Of a DNA stretch of 43,795 nucleotides, positions 30,118 to 38,903 are shown one piece after another. The stretch's first letter is position 1, and each line of letters opens with the position of its first letter. The stretch comes from Bacillota bacterium. GTDB taxonomy: Bacteria; Bacillota; Clostridia; Lachnospirales; Lachnospiraceae. A program made the translations under genes and the position numbers. The DNA lies in the NCBI GenBank assembly GCA_023434365.1, contig JAEYSV010000061.1, forward strand, positions 1 to 43,795, written 5' to 3'. The notes below the pieces were generated by a model. The model had not been told where the DNA came from, did no database searches, and was given only the letters and a program-made list of their open reading frames with translations.

Positions 30118-31512
30118 TTATTCACTCAGTGTTGGATTATCACAAATACCAATAAACAGATTCGCACCATATGGAGAAGTAATTACATAAATGAATGGTC
30201 GGTTTAAAATCATAAATGCTTCATCTTCTGGCATAGCACCACCACAATAATCGATTTGCGTATAAGCAGATGCCTCTACCCCTTTTTCATCAATTCCAAT
30301 GTGGGTTTCTTGTTTAATAGATGAAATATAACTCATATTATCAGTTATATTAGAAAAATCAGCATCCTTATCAAATGCACTTGTCACTCCTAATGATTTA
30401 AGCGTATCACTTAATTCAAAGGAATCGCCAAAACTAAGCTTAGGAACCTGCCAAGTTACCTTACCACTTTTTCCGTTATCATTTTTCAACATTTCCTCAA
30501 TCTTTTGTGGGGAAGATAGTAGTTCATATACACTAACGCCTTCATCTGGTAATATAAAAGTCATCTTTCCTTGGTTTTTTAATCCCAAAGATGATAAGGT
30601 ATAACCATCACCTTTTACAAAACCTGCACTTGCATAAATCTTATTCATATAATCACAAGACACCTTTTCTCCATTACTTAGATAGAACATATCTTCTTTT
30701 GTATTCTTACTATCAAAACGGTCTGTCCATTCATCATAAAAATAAACAGTATTGAGAATAGATAGTATCTGATCATCTGTAACCTTTATATCAGGTTCTA
30801 ATGTTCCGTTCGTATTTTTCGCAATCCAATTGCCCATGGCTTTTGCAGTTGCACTACTGGAAAAATCAGCAGAATATACTGTTGCATACAAATTCTTTCC
30901 CACTTCTTCAATAAACTTATTTTTCCATGAAACTGATTCATCCATCCAAAGAGAATTGGCAATCTTACATTGCGCTATCTCATTTTCCATATATAATAGA
31001 CGGTACAAATTGCCTGCTTGTTTTAATAATGTGTCTCGATCAGGAACTTCAAGTAACTTCATTAATTCTTCTTCGGTTTGCCCATTAGCACCTACCGTTG
31101 CAATTGTTAGCGCAAAATATAAGGACAATGGCGAGTAATTAAGATTCCCCTCTTCCTTGCTTGCTAACTCAGCTGTTGTTTTGTAAGCAAATTGATTAAG
31201 ACCATCTATAAAAACATCTTTAACTGGATTACTTTCCATGACTACTTGACGTGTATCATAATCATTAAAAGAATACACCTTAGGTGAGGTTACTTCTCTA
31301 ATTGCCTTTAATGCTATCTTATTCTCATGGAATGTCACCTTATTATCTGGGAAAAAATTCAGCACTATCCCAATAACTAAACCTAAACAAGCTGCTGCCA
31401 CTACACCATACTTCCATACCGGAATCTTTCTTTTCAGTTTGTTATTTCCTGCCTCAACGATCAAATCATCCGGAACATTCGTAATCGCATCATATAATTC
31501 CTTATCTTTCAT
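30118..31512 (-). CDS. Membrane-anchored serpin with an anti-sigma-like N-terminus
   Basis: 464 residues. Residues 1-35 (KDKELYDAITNVPDDLIVEA) resemble the short cytoplasmic tails of proteins encoded behind ECF sigma factors in Lachnospiraceae; one membrane helix follows (about 35-53). Residues 90-462 are a full serpin: NLYSPLSLYFALTIATVGANG, VNTVYFYDEW type core, and the C-terminal LNRPFIYVITSPYGANLFIG. The reactive loop reads EKGVEASAYTQIDYCGGAMP; the P1 residue lies in or near CGGAM but cannot be fixed. The start is inside the sigma factor gene's end, so both are translated together. Confidence 0.88.
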   Translation of the reverse strand: MKDKELYDAITNVPDDLIVEAGNNKLKRKIPVWKYGVVAAACLGLVIGIVLNFFPDNKVTFHENKIALKAIREVTSPKVYSFNDYDTRQVVMESNPVKDVFIDGLNQFAYKTTAELASKEEGNLNYSPLSLYFALTIATVGANGQTEEELMKLLEVPDRDTLLKQAGNLYRLLYMENEIAQCKIANSLWMDESVSWKNKFIEEVGKNLYATVYSADFSSSATAKAMGNWIAKNTNGTLEPDIKVTDDQILSILNTVYFYDEWTDRFDSKNTKEDMFYLSNGEKVSCDYMNKIYASAGFVKGDGYTLSSLGLKNQGKMTFILPDEGVSVYELLSSPQKIEEMLKNDNGKSGKVTWQVPKLSFGDSFELSDTLKSLGVTSAFDKDADFSNITDNMSYISSIKQETHIGIDEKGVEASAYTQIDYCGGAMPEDEAFMILNRPFIYVITSPYGANLFIGICDNPTLSE

Positions 31513-32065
31513 AAAGATAGCCCTCCTTTTCTAACACGGTCTTTAATTTTAGTCGTAAACGAAAGATTCGCCCTGCCAATTTATTCGGGGTGGTATGTAC
31601 TTCTTTTGCAAGCATATTTACACTCTCTCCATACCAGTACCGCTTCATAAATAAGATACGCTCTTCTTTCGCGAGGGAATATAACCAGTCTGTAATAACA
31701 TCCGTTAAAGCCGTTAATTCAACTTCCGCTTCCACATCATGATTAGATGGGATACAGTCCTCTAGTTCTGAAAGTAAGATACTAGCGCCAGTATCCCGTT
31801 TCTTTGCATGATTGCTGTGCCACAGATTAATGGAGAGATTACGGGTGATTCTTCCAAGATAAGCAAGAAGGCTATTAGGTTTGACTGGTGGAATCGTATT
31901 CCAAGCCTTCTCATAGGTATCATTGATACATTCCTCACTATCTTCGAGATTCAATAGAATATTATAAGCAATCTTCGACAGCATATGGCCATATTTGTTA
32001 CTGCTTTGAACGATTGCTTCTTCCTCCCGCTTTTCATACAATAGAATTATTTGTTGATCCTCCAT
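31502..32065 (-). CDS. ECF RNA polymerase sigma factor (module 1)
   Basis: 187 residues. Region 2 contains LEDSEECINDTYEKAWNTIPP and LLAYLGRITRNLSINLWHS; region 4 contains LAKEERILFMKRYWYGESVNMLAKEVHTTPNKLAGRIFRLRLKLK. RBS AAGGAGGAGG is excellent. It overlaps the serpin gene by 11 bases, which suggests that the serpin's N-terminus binds and silences it. Confidence 0.92.
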   Translation of the reverse strand: MEDQQIILLYEKREEEAIVQSSNKYGHMLSKIAYNILLNLEDSEECINDTYEKAWNTIPPVKPNSLLAYLGRITRNLSINLWHSNHAKKRDTGASILLSELEDCIPSNHDVEAEVELTALTDVITDWLYSLAKEERILFMKRYWYGESVNMLAKEVHTTPNKLAGRIFRLRLKLKTVLEKEGYLYER

Positions 32066-32151
32066 TACGGCCTCCTCCTTACCGGTTATTATTACCTCTA
32101 ACTATATAGACAGTAAAAATGAAGAGATATTCGAAAAAAACAAATACAACA

Positions 32152-32185
32152 AAAGGCACCATTGAACTACATCAACAGCACCTTT
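32152..32185. terminator. Terminator-like hairpin with G-T pairs
   Basis: A 14-pair stem (32152-32165 with 32172-32185) that includes several G-U pairs on the minus strand, a 6-base loop and a T-rich tail. It lies between the gene ending at 32201 and the sigma factor gene. Confidence 0.5.
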
Positions 32186-32200
32186 GAATTTTTTATTATT

Positions 32201-32578
32201 TTATTTTACTCTTATGATGTATTGACAGTACACATAAATATTTTGTATTTTCTTAGCCTCGGAGCCACTAGGTGTCTTTATAACAGGCTGTGTTTCAGAA
32301 GGTGTAATAAATAACTTAAATGCAATCGCATCCTGTCCTACTCTCATATTGGAAATATTCTTATACTTAATTCCCCTTTGTTCAATTTTTAAGTAATTAA
32401 AAACAATGTCTTCTAGGTCTGCTCCTGCAAAACAACGAATGATTTCATTTTCATCATTCATATCAATAATTGTTTTTGCTTCTTCAAAACTTAATGCTGT
32501 ACATTGAAACTCTCCTTCATTAATAATAGACATCACGTTCCTATTATCTACTAGTAGTAATGGTAGCCCTTGTTTCAT
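32201..32578 (-). CDS. Small protein, possibly DUF1874/STIV-B116-like
   Basis: 125 residues from ATG 32578 behind GGGAGG. No signal or membrane helix. Three blocks follow the order seen in the B116-type fold of DUF1874: ALSFEEAKTIID, then GADLEDIVFNYLKIE, then ISNMRVGQDAIAFKLFITPSE. In that family the middle block is usually GHESTAxxLxxLLG, so the match is partial. B116-like proteins occur in viruses, plasmids and bacterial accessory regions and some act as anti-CRISPR or nucleotide-signal enzymes, but I cannot assign a role here. Confidence 0.45.
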   Translation of the reverse strand: MKQGLPLLLVDNRNVMSIINEGEFQCTALSFEEAKTIIDMNDENEIIRCFAGADLEDIVFNYLKIEQRGIKYKNISNMRVGQDAIAFKLFITPSETQPVIKTPSGSEAKKIQNIYVYCQYIIRVK

Positions 32579-32942
32579 AATATGACCTCCCAACTAAACT
32601 GAATGTTTCATTCGCCTATTTTGAGTTCTTATTCAAGTACACCCTAGCGTACTTGTGCTCAGATTAAGATTACATTACTATGTGCAAGTATTGACTAGTA
32701 AACAAAGTTGTCATAATTTAGTATATCATACTATATTTTACAGTTCAATACAAATTCACTTATAACTCTATTCAGTCATCTTACTCTGCACATACTCTTA
32801 CTTAGGCGTGTATCAGTTGCCTGTATAGATTTCATATAGTAGTTATGCCCTTACCAAATACTAATCCTTACATTATATGAGAAAGGAGGGTCTACTAGAC
32901 TTATAAATCACTTGTATTTCATAATTATAAAATTCAACATGA
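32579..32942. other. Gene-free AT-rich region
   Basis: No reading frame of substance was found in these 364 bases. There is one inverted repeat, CAAGTAC-N8-GTACTTG (32634-32655), placed about 56 bases before the small gene at 32578 and therefore a candidate operator. Nothing else stands out, and no terminator was recognised after the gene ending at 32943. Confidence 0.4.
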
Positions 32943-34079
32943 CTATTTTCCATAATAGTTAGCAATAAAGTCAGCAAAATCATCGCTCACTTCATATCTA
33001 GAAAGGAATTGCATATTTACATAGTAAGGAGAATCATAATATATACCACTTTGATTATAGATTCTGATTGTGATAGGATTAGACAATGCTTCTCCCGCTG
33101 AGCCCTCGCTTGGTTCTACCGAACCTGAACCCGAATCAGTGTCACCCATATCCATCATATCGTTTGCTGATGTGGCTTCAGATATTTCTAACGGCAAATC
33201 ATTGGCATTACTAGTATGATCGGGTGCAGAATCAGGTTTATCAACAGGTGTCTCAATAGGTGTTTCAATATCCTTACCACCACCATCCACGCTATTAAAA
33301 TTAAACAATTTGTCAAAATACTTATCACTAGAATTCTTTAGTACAGAATAATAGCTGTAGAACTTAGCAATCTCTTCCTGCTTCGTTATTTCGGCCCTAA
33401 TATCCGTCTTGTTTTGCAACTTACTCTGCTCGGAGTGAACGATAAACTGCACTTTTAGAATATCTTCTGCTTTGGTAATTCCATGCAAAGTCAGATACTT
33501 AACCGAATCTTCATCTTGATTATTATTATAATTTTCAAATGTAAAAAACTTAAAAAGCTGATAGTTATTGTCCACTTTTACTGCAACTACCGCCTCTGAT
33601 CCCGCCGGCAGATAACGGTATACTCCTTTGCCCTTTAGGCTATTATCTGAGCTAATGGTGATATCTGTAATCCTTTCTCCAATATCGCCTTCCTTTACTG
33701 CATTAGGTAATCCATATTCCTTTCTCAAACTATCCGGAAGCAATATATAATGCTTATCTTCAATTCGAAACTGATTCACAAGCGGCGCAACTGCATCCTC
33801 TCTTAAGTCATCCTCCTCAGCAAAATCCTCCTCCACCAAATCATCCTGAGATGGTAATTCCGAATTGTCTTTTCCCAATAATAATTGATAAGTGAATAAT
33901 CCTCCTGCTAATAAAACCACCAACGCCAATGCAGGAATTGCTTTTCTAACCATAGATAACGTCATAAAGCTCCCCTTCTTTCTCTTCTCAGAATCCAAGA
34001 TGCTGTCAAACATTCTCTCCTTTTCCTGCTCACTAGGCTTAACTTGATCAAAAGCGAGCTTCAAATTTTCTTTTTTCAA
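32943..34079 (-). CDS. Anti-sigma-like single-pass membrane protein (module 2)
   Basis: 378 residues. Residues 1-42 are cytoplasmic and charged (KPSEQEKERMFDSILDSEKRKK). A membrane helix lies at about 48-68. The outer part (about 75-378) starts with an acidic stretch (DDLVEEDFAEEDDLRED), and has a P/T/D/S-rich linker (ETPIETPVDKPDSAPD, GDTDSGSGSVEPSEG) before a 50-residue end. No zinc-finger or known enzyme domain is seen. A TTG start overlaps the sigma factor stop (TTGA), so the two are coupled. Confidence 0.7.
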   Translation of the reverse strand: MKKENLKLAFDQVKPSEQEKERMFDSILDSEKRKKGSFMTLSMVRKAIPALALVVLLAGGLFTYQLLLGKDNSELPSQDDLVEEDFAEEDDLREDAVAPLVNQFRIEDKHYILLPDSLRKEYGLPNAVKEGDIGERITDITISSDNSLKGKGVYRYLPAGSEAVVAVKVDNNYQLFKFFTFENYNNNQDEDSVKYLTLHGITKAEDILKVQFIVHSEQSKLQNKTDIRAEITKQEEIAKFYSYYSVLKNSSDKYFDKLFNFNSVDGGGKDIETPIETPVDKPDSAPDHTSNANDLPLEISEATSANDMMDMGDTDSGSGSVEPSEGSAGEALSNPITIRIYNQSGIYYDSPYYVNMQFLSRYEVSDDFADFIANYYGK

Positions 34080-34567
34080 TCCAAATCACCTTCCATTTCC
34101 ATTTTCAAAAGCTTTCTTCCTGAATGAAGATAGCCCCTAACTGTGGATTGGTTCTTCTTTAATATCTTAGCTATTTCGACAGTGGAATACCCTTCATAGT
34201 AGAACAAATAGATCGCTGTTTTGTATTTGGCAGGCAGCGCCAACACCTTACTAAGACTACTGTCTGTATATAAAGGCTGCTCAACCGCGATTTCTTCTAC
34301 CTGATTAATTCCTACTGTTTTTGACCACCAATGCTTAAAATGATCCTTACATAAATTCGTTGCTGTCCTAATCAGCCATGCTTTCTCATGCTCTTCACTT
34401 TCAAATATCGTTTTATCTTTCATAAGCCGTATAAATGTGTTTTGAACCATATCCTCTGTATCCGGCTTATTTTTCATATACATAAAGCAAACACGATAAA
34501 CAGTATTCACATGACGATTATAAAGTTGTAACATTTCTTCATCCGTACGTAATAAAGAAGTCTGCAA
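34076..34567 (-). CDS. ECF RNA polymerase sigma factor (module 2)
   Basis: 163 residues from a TTG start at 34567, which is 7 bases behind AAAGGAGG; the upstream ATG codons would put this RBS inside the gene. Region 2: NTVYRVCFMYMKNKPDTEDMVQNTFIRLM; region 4: KYKTAIYLFYYEGYSTVEIAKILKKNQSTVRGYLHSGRKLLK. It is the partner of the membrane protein that starts at 34079. Confidence 0.9.
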   Translation of the reverse strand: MQTSLLRTDEEMLQLYNRHVNTVYRVCFMYMKNKPDTEDMVQNTFIRLMKDKTIFESEEHEKAWLIRTATNLCKDHFKHWWSKTVGINQVEEIAVEQPLYTDSSLSKVLALPAKYKTAIYLFYYEGYSTVEIAKILKKNQSTVRGYLHSGRKLLKMEMEGDLD

Positions 34568-34623
34568 TCGACTACCTCCTTTCATTAGTAATACGATTGA
34601 ATATGTTAATACGTTTGGTTGTT

Positions 34624-35898
34624 TCAATCAATTTTTTCTAATACTAATACCCAATCCTTCTCCGTAGCTGGAGGTACACAAAGACACTGCTTCGCTGGTA
34701 ACGTCTTATAGTAACTAAGTTCCCCATTGCTTGGATTAAACCAACTTGCCTTAATGATACTTCCTCCAAACACGTCCAAATTAGCGAGTATTGGTTGTCC
34801 TATCGGTGTATAGATATAGGCGTAATTATTGCCTCGTCCCGCGCTTTGATAACTCGTTGCCGTTGCGTGTTGTTCAACAATCTCAGGAAATGGTCGAAAA
34901 GAATAGTAGTCATACATCATTCGAAGTTGAAATAGATATTTCATCTGTTCGGCACCTGGGTGATTCATAACTTCATGCCAATTGTATGCCCAATAAGAAT
35001 CTGCGTTTGTTTTGAAGGCCCAGGTTGCATGATTACCATATACATGTCCGCAAACACCCTCCATCAGATTCCAATATGCGTTATTTCTAACATCCTGCGC
35101 ATCCCACAAAACACCCAGCTCAGCTTTGAAGCAAACCGGATGGTCTTCATACCTAGGTTCTCCATCTATCACAGGTTTGTTCTCTCTTTTCTTCGTTTTC
35201 CTTAAGAGCTGATAACTATCATAAGCTTCAATACCATGACCTGACTGAACCATATGAAAATCAATATAGTCTTTATTACATACATAATCAACGGAGGAGC
35301 ATGTACCGTTCGGATGGAAGGTCATAAGATGAACATCATCCACTTCTTTAATCCCTCTAGCCATAGAGTCAATAATCGCACAATGCTTGTCTGTCTCTAA
35401 AGGACGGTCTCCTCCTATTATCCAGATAATGTTCCAATTATTGCGATAACGGTTGGCCAACCATCGACCATAGACATAGGCATTCTGTTCATCAAATATT
35501 TCTGGCCCCTTCCCCCATTTGAGGTTATACTTATCTCCCCAAGTTGGTAAAAGCCCAATAAACAAACCTTTGCTTGCCGCAAGTTGAATCGTGTCATCAA
35601 GATGCTTCCAGTAGTCTTGTCCCTCTTTTATGCATGGTTTGCAAGGGTCATATTGTCCCTCTGTTTTTTCTAAAGGTCTATGTCCATAAGCATTCGGCGT
35701 TTCCAGACCATCGAATTCCGCTAGGGCCACCACTTGAATAACGTTAAATCCTTGATTCTTTCTAACTTCCAGGTAATACTCTATTTCACTTATTGTTAAC
35801 TGATGTACCATTTCCCAGGCAGTGTCTCCAAGATAAAAGAAGGGACTACCATCCTCCCACATCAAATAATTCATTTCCTCATGTACTTTCAATTTCAT
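34624..35898 (-). CDS. DUF4038 / GH140-like glycoside hydrolase
   Basis: 424 residues from ATG 35898 behind GGAGGG. The pattern MWEDGSPFFYLGDTAWEM, YLEVRKNQGFNVIQVVALAE, IIWIIGGDRPLE, PVIDGEPRYEDHPV and a C-terminal beta domain (Collagen_bind_2 type) is that of DUF4038. GH140 contains an apiosidase. Likely catalytic acids are Asp in GGDRP and Glu in DGEPRYE. There is no signal peptide, so it works inside the cell on imported sugars. Its start overlaps the nucleoside hydrolase stop by one base (TAATG). Confidence 0.85.
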   Translation of the reverse strand: MKLKVHEEMNYLMWEDGSPFFYLGDTAWEMVHQLTISEIEYYLEVRKNQGFNVIQVVALAEFDGLETPNAYGHRPLEKTEGQYDPCKPCIKEGQDYWKHLDDTIQLAASKGLFIGLLPTWGDKYNLKWGKGPEIFDEQNAYVYGRWLANRYRNNWNIIWIIGGDRPLETDKHCAIIDSMARGIKEVDDVHLMTFHPNGTCSSVDYVCNKDYIDFHMVQSGHGIEAYDSYQLLRKTKKRENKPVIDGEPRYEDHPVCFKAELGVLWDAQDVRNNAYWNLMEGVCGHVYGNHATWAFKTNADSYWAYNWHEVMNHPGAEQMKYLFQLRMMYDYYSFRPFPEIVEQHATATSYQSAGRGNNYAYIYTPIGQPILANLDVFGGSIIKASWFNPSNGELSYYKTLPAKQCLCVPPATEKDWVLVLEKID

Positions 35899-36815
35899 TA
35901 TAAACCCTCCTTCATAGTTTCGCGCAACATTGCACCTTCTAGTAACTGATAAAACATAGCTTCGTCTTTCCATCCAATAGCCACATCCATAAGTGTCCCG
36001 TTTTCCTTATCAATGATCGTATTTCCTTCGTCATCTATCGATAATTGTAATTGCTCGATTACAAAGCAATCTGGACACACCAAATACATGATAGGAGCTA
36101 CATCAAACAGAACGGAAGTTTCATAATCCACGTCTTGAGCTTGTTCGTTCCAATCACAGTTCAACCACCAATTCTTATAGTTCTCTATAACTGCTTTTAT
36201 CAACGGATCATTATGTGAAAGAATACGCTGATATTGTTCTCCTTTAAAGCGTAATAATCCACAGTTATCAAGTGGAAAAATAACCAAATTAGAAAATAAC
36301 TGATAGAGCTCGCGACAGGATGGAACATCCAATCTTACATTAGTTTCCGCTACAGGAGTTGTATCGCCGTTATATCCAATATGTATGCTACCCTGCATTC
36401 CAAGTACTTTAATTCTTTCCCCCATCTGAGGGTATTGTTTCGCTGCGTTTGCTATGTTAGTGACAGGCCCAATGGACAGCAAGACGATATTCTCCACCTC
36501 GCTCATTTCACCAATTGCATCTTCGATATCATAGCGAATAATCCCTTTATATTTATCCAAATCAAAATCTTTAACCCATCCTGCTTGTGGTCCATCCCAG
36601 CCGCTCATTCCAGGTTTGACTGCGATTGGAATATCTTCTCTGCCCACCGTTTGCAACAATTTTGCTACCAATTTACTTTGATACATAGTATCATAGGTAA
36701 CAATTGTAATAAGTTTAATATCTATTGCATCCAACTTAAGTAATAAGGCCAATGCCCAAGTATCATCGATATCTCCACCAATATCTGTATCCAAAATCAC
36801 TGATTGTCTATTCAC
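35898..36815 (-). CDS. Inosine-uridine-preferring nucleoside hydrolase family protein
   Basis: 305 residues. The N-terminal VILDTDIGGDIDDTWALALLL carries the calcium-binding DTDxGxDDD motif with Gly in place of one Asp (DIGGDIDD). Other family blocks are VLLSIGPVTNIANA, LDVPSC and LFDVAPIMYLVCPD. It should release ribose from ribonucleosides, though related enzymes in sugar operons may act on other N- or O-furanosides. GTG start behind AAAGGAG. Placed between rbsK and the DUF4038 gene. Confidence 0.85.
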   Translation of the reverse strand: MNRQSVILDTDIGGDIDDTWALALLLKLDAIDIKLITIVTYDTMYQSKLVAKLLQTVGREDIPIAVKPGMSGWDGPQAGWVKDFDLDKYKGIIRYDIEDAIGEMSEVENIVLLSIGPVTNIANAAKQYPQMGERIKVLGMQGSIHIGYNGDTTPVAETNVRLDVPSCRELYQLFSNLVIFPLDNCGLLRFKGEQYQRILSHNDPLIKAVIENYKNWWLNCDWNEQAQDVDYETSVLFDVAPIMYLVCPDCFVIEQLQLSIDDEGNTIIDKENGTLMDVAIGWKDEAMFYQLLEGAMLRETMKEGL

Positions 36816-36816
36816 C

Positions 36817-37713
36817 CTATAGATTCTCCTTTATTCTTGTTTTTTCTACTTTCTCAAATGTCGGCATTCCTTCCTGGGCTCCAAGCTTTTCCGTTGATAA
36901 ACTAGCCGCAACATTGGCAAATTGAATTGCCTCCTCTAGGTCTTTACCCAAAGAAAGCATATAGGTCAAGGCGCCATTAAAGGTATCTCCCGCTCCAGTT
37001 GTGTCGATTACCTCCGTTTTTCTAGCTTTCACCCTTATAAGACTATTTTTTTTCGTACTGGCAATAACCCCCTCTGCGCCCAGGGTTATGATTAGTTTTC
37101 CGCCAAACTCTTTCACCATCTTATCTAAGGAATCTGTATAGCCAAATAATAGCTCTGCCTCGTGTTGGTTTGGTGTAATATAATCAATAGAATTCATAAT
37201 ATTGGCAGCTATTTCTCTTGCCGGTGCTGGATTATATACAATTCTCTGACCCCGTTGTTTTGCTCGCTCAACGATATGTGTAATCGTTTCATTTGGTATT
37301 TCATTTTGAATTAAAATGGTATCATAGGTCTTTAATTCGCCATTAATAGAGTCTATATAAGAAACATTCACCTCATTATTTGCACCAGGCACCACTACAA
37401 TGGTATTATCCTTCTCGCCAATTGTGATAAAAGCTACGCCAGTTGTGACACCCTCTATTCTTTGAATGTATCTGGTGTCTACTCCTTCTTTCGCTAACTG
37501 TCTGATTAACCACTCCCCCTGACGATCCGCTCCAACACAGCTAAAGATCGTCACTTCTCCTCCAAGTCGTGCAATTGCAACCGCTTGATTCGCTCCTTTT
37601 CCACCTATTCCATAATTCACATCATATCCATGTACCGTTTCGCCTTTTTTAGGTATCCTTTCAGCTTGTATAAACTGATCATAATTAATACTTCCAATAA
37701 CTGCTATCTTCAT
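36817..37713 (-). CDS. rbsK: Ribokinase (PfkB family)
   Basis: 298 residues. SINYDQFIQAERIPKKGETV, VNYGIGGKGANQAVAIARLG, the second signature IDTTGAGDTFNGALTYMLS with catalytic Asp, and LSTEKLGAQEGMPT near the end fit ribokinase. It phosphorylates ribose (or a close pentose) with ATP. First structural gene after lacI; a perfect 14-bp operator lies 17 bases before its start. Confidence 0.92.
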   Translation of the reverse strand: MKIAVIGSINYDQFIQAERIPKKGETVHGYDVNYGIGGKGANQAVAIARLGGEVTIFSCVGADRQGEWLIRQLAKEGVDTRYIQRIEGVTTGVAFITIGEKDNTIVVVPGANNEVNVSYIDSINGELKTYDTILIQNEIPNETITHIVERAKQRGQRIVYNPAPAREIAANIMNSIDYITPNQHEAELLFGYTDSLDKMVKEFGGKLIITLGAEGVIASTKKNSLIRVKARKTEVIDTTGAGDTFNGALTYMLSLGKDLEEAIQFANVAASLSTEKLGAQEGMPTFEKVEKTRIKENL

Positions 37714-37729
37714 AAAGAATCCTTTCCCG

Positions 37730-37743
37730 GTTAAACGTTTAAC
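37730..37743. promoter_or_regulatory. LacI-family operator before rbsK
   Basis: GTTAAACGTTTAAC, a perfect 14-base palindrome with the central CG typical of LacI/RbsR boxes. It sits between lacI and rbsK and is identical to the box at 38802-38815. Confidence 0.85.
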
Positions 37744-37754
37744 TTCATAAAAGT

Positions 37755-38777
37755 TTATCTAGTTGATCTTCTTATAATTAACGATGTGTCAAGTTTCTTG
37801 TGTACCTTTTGCAAATTTGATTTACCTAACTCATTATTCATCGAATGATCGATAATTTGGAGTGCTATATGCATCGCATTATAACCTATATCATAGATTG
37901 GTTGTCTCACTGTTGTTAAGGGTGGTGTGATTAATTCTGCCATATAAATATCATCAAACCCAACAATTCCAACTTGATCAGGTATCTGTATATTATGCTC
38001 ATGTAGCGCTTTAATCGCGCCGATAGCTATCAAATCATTGCCGCAAAAAAGTCCGTCAAAAACTTTATGCGATAATATTAGCTCGTTCGTTGCCTGATAC
38101 CCACTTTCTATGCTGTAAGTGCACTCAATACTCCTCATTGCCTTATAAGTTCCAAACTCTTCACATGCTCTTTCATAACCATTATAACGAGCTTGGCTGG
38201 TAGGCAGATTCATTGGTCCCGATAGATGGATAATTTGTTGATATCCTCTTTCATATAAATATTTCACTGCATGGTAAGAGCCTAATTCATTGTCAGTAGA
38301 AATTGCTCCTGACAGCCCCTTACCTTCCATTGGACGATCCACCGTGACAAGTGGTATATCTAATTTTTCAAAGTATAGGTTATTATTTTGGCTATGACCC
38401 GATGCAGTCAGGATTATAGCTTCCACCATTTTTTCCCGAAGCATTTCAATAGATTGCTGCTCTTTTGCGATGCTATTATTTGTGTTGCATAATATTACAT
38501 GGTAACCATGTTCCTGCGCACAATCTTCAACCCCTTTTGCCAATTCAGGAAAAAATGGGTTTCTTATGTCTGGGAGAACCAATCCAATCGCTTTCGTCTT
38601 TTTAGTTTTCATGGAACTTGCTAAACGGTTCGGAACATAACCCAGGTCCTCGATTGCTTTTAACACACGTTGTTTAGTATCCTCACCAATTCTTTGGTCC
38701 TTCTTATTAACAACCATAGACACGGTTGCAATCGAAACATTAGCATATCTGGCTATATCCTTAATGGTAACTTTCAA
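37755..38777 (-). CDS. LacI family regulator (RbsR-like)
   Basis: 340 residues from a TTG at 38777, placed 8 bases after AGGAG; the GTG nine bases upstream would touch the RBS. The HTH is TIKDIARYANVSIATVSMVVNKK with the hinge helix YVPNRLASSMKTKKT. A periplasmic-binding-like core follows (IGLVLPDIRNPFFPELAKGVE, GLFCGNDLIAIGAIKALHEH, VGIVGFDDIYMAELITPPLTTVRQP). Two identical palindromes before lacI and before rbsK show that it controls itself and the pentose genes. Confidence 0.92.
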   Translation of the reverse strand: MKVTIKDIARYANVSIATVSMVVNKKDQRIGEDTKQRVLKAIEDLGYVPNRLASSMKTKKTKAIGLVLPDIRNPFFPELAKGVEDCAQEHGYHVILCNTNNSIAKEQQSIEMLREKMVEAIILTASGHSQNNNLYFEKLDIPLVTVDRPMEGKGLSGAISTDNELGSYHAVKYLYERGYQQIIHLSGPMNLPTSQARYNGYERACEEFGTYKAMRSIECTYSIESGYQATNELILSHKVFDGLFCGNDLIAIGAIKALHEHNIQIPDQVGIVGFDDIYMAELITPPLTTVRQPIYDIGYNAMHIALQIIDHSMNNELGKSNLQKVHKKLDTSLIIRRSTR

Positions 38778-38801
38778 CTTTCTCACTCCTGCTATTTTCT
38801 A

Positions 38802-38846
38802 GTTAAACGTTTAACCTATTATAGCAGACTATACTGAAATATTCAA
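38802..38846 (-). promoter_or_regulatory. Promoter and operator of the lacI-rbsK operon
   Basis: Minus strand TTGAAT (38846-38841), 17-base spacer, TATAAT (38823-38818), then GTTAAACGTTTAAC (38802-38815) directly downstream of the -10. Bound repressor would block the start of transcription. Confidence 0.85.
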
Positions 38847-38903
38847 TATAGCCACTATTAATTCTCTATTACTGAATGTAGAATAAAATTATACAAGCAA
38901 AAT

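Noticed and set aside
32579..32942. Small RNA or small gene in the gene-free region
   Set aside because: No RBS-led frame, conserved RNA motif or terminator was seen; only one inverted repeat, noted as a possible operator.
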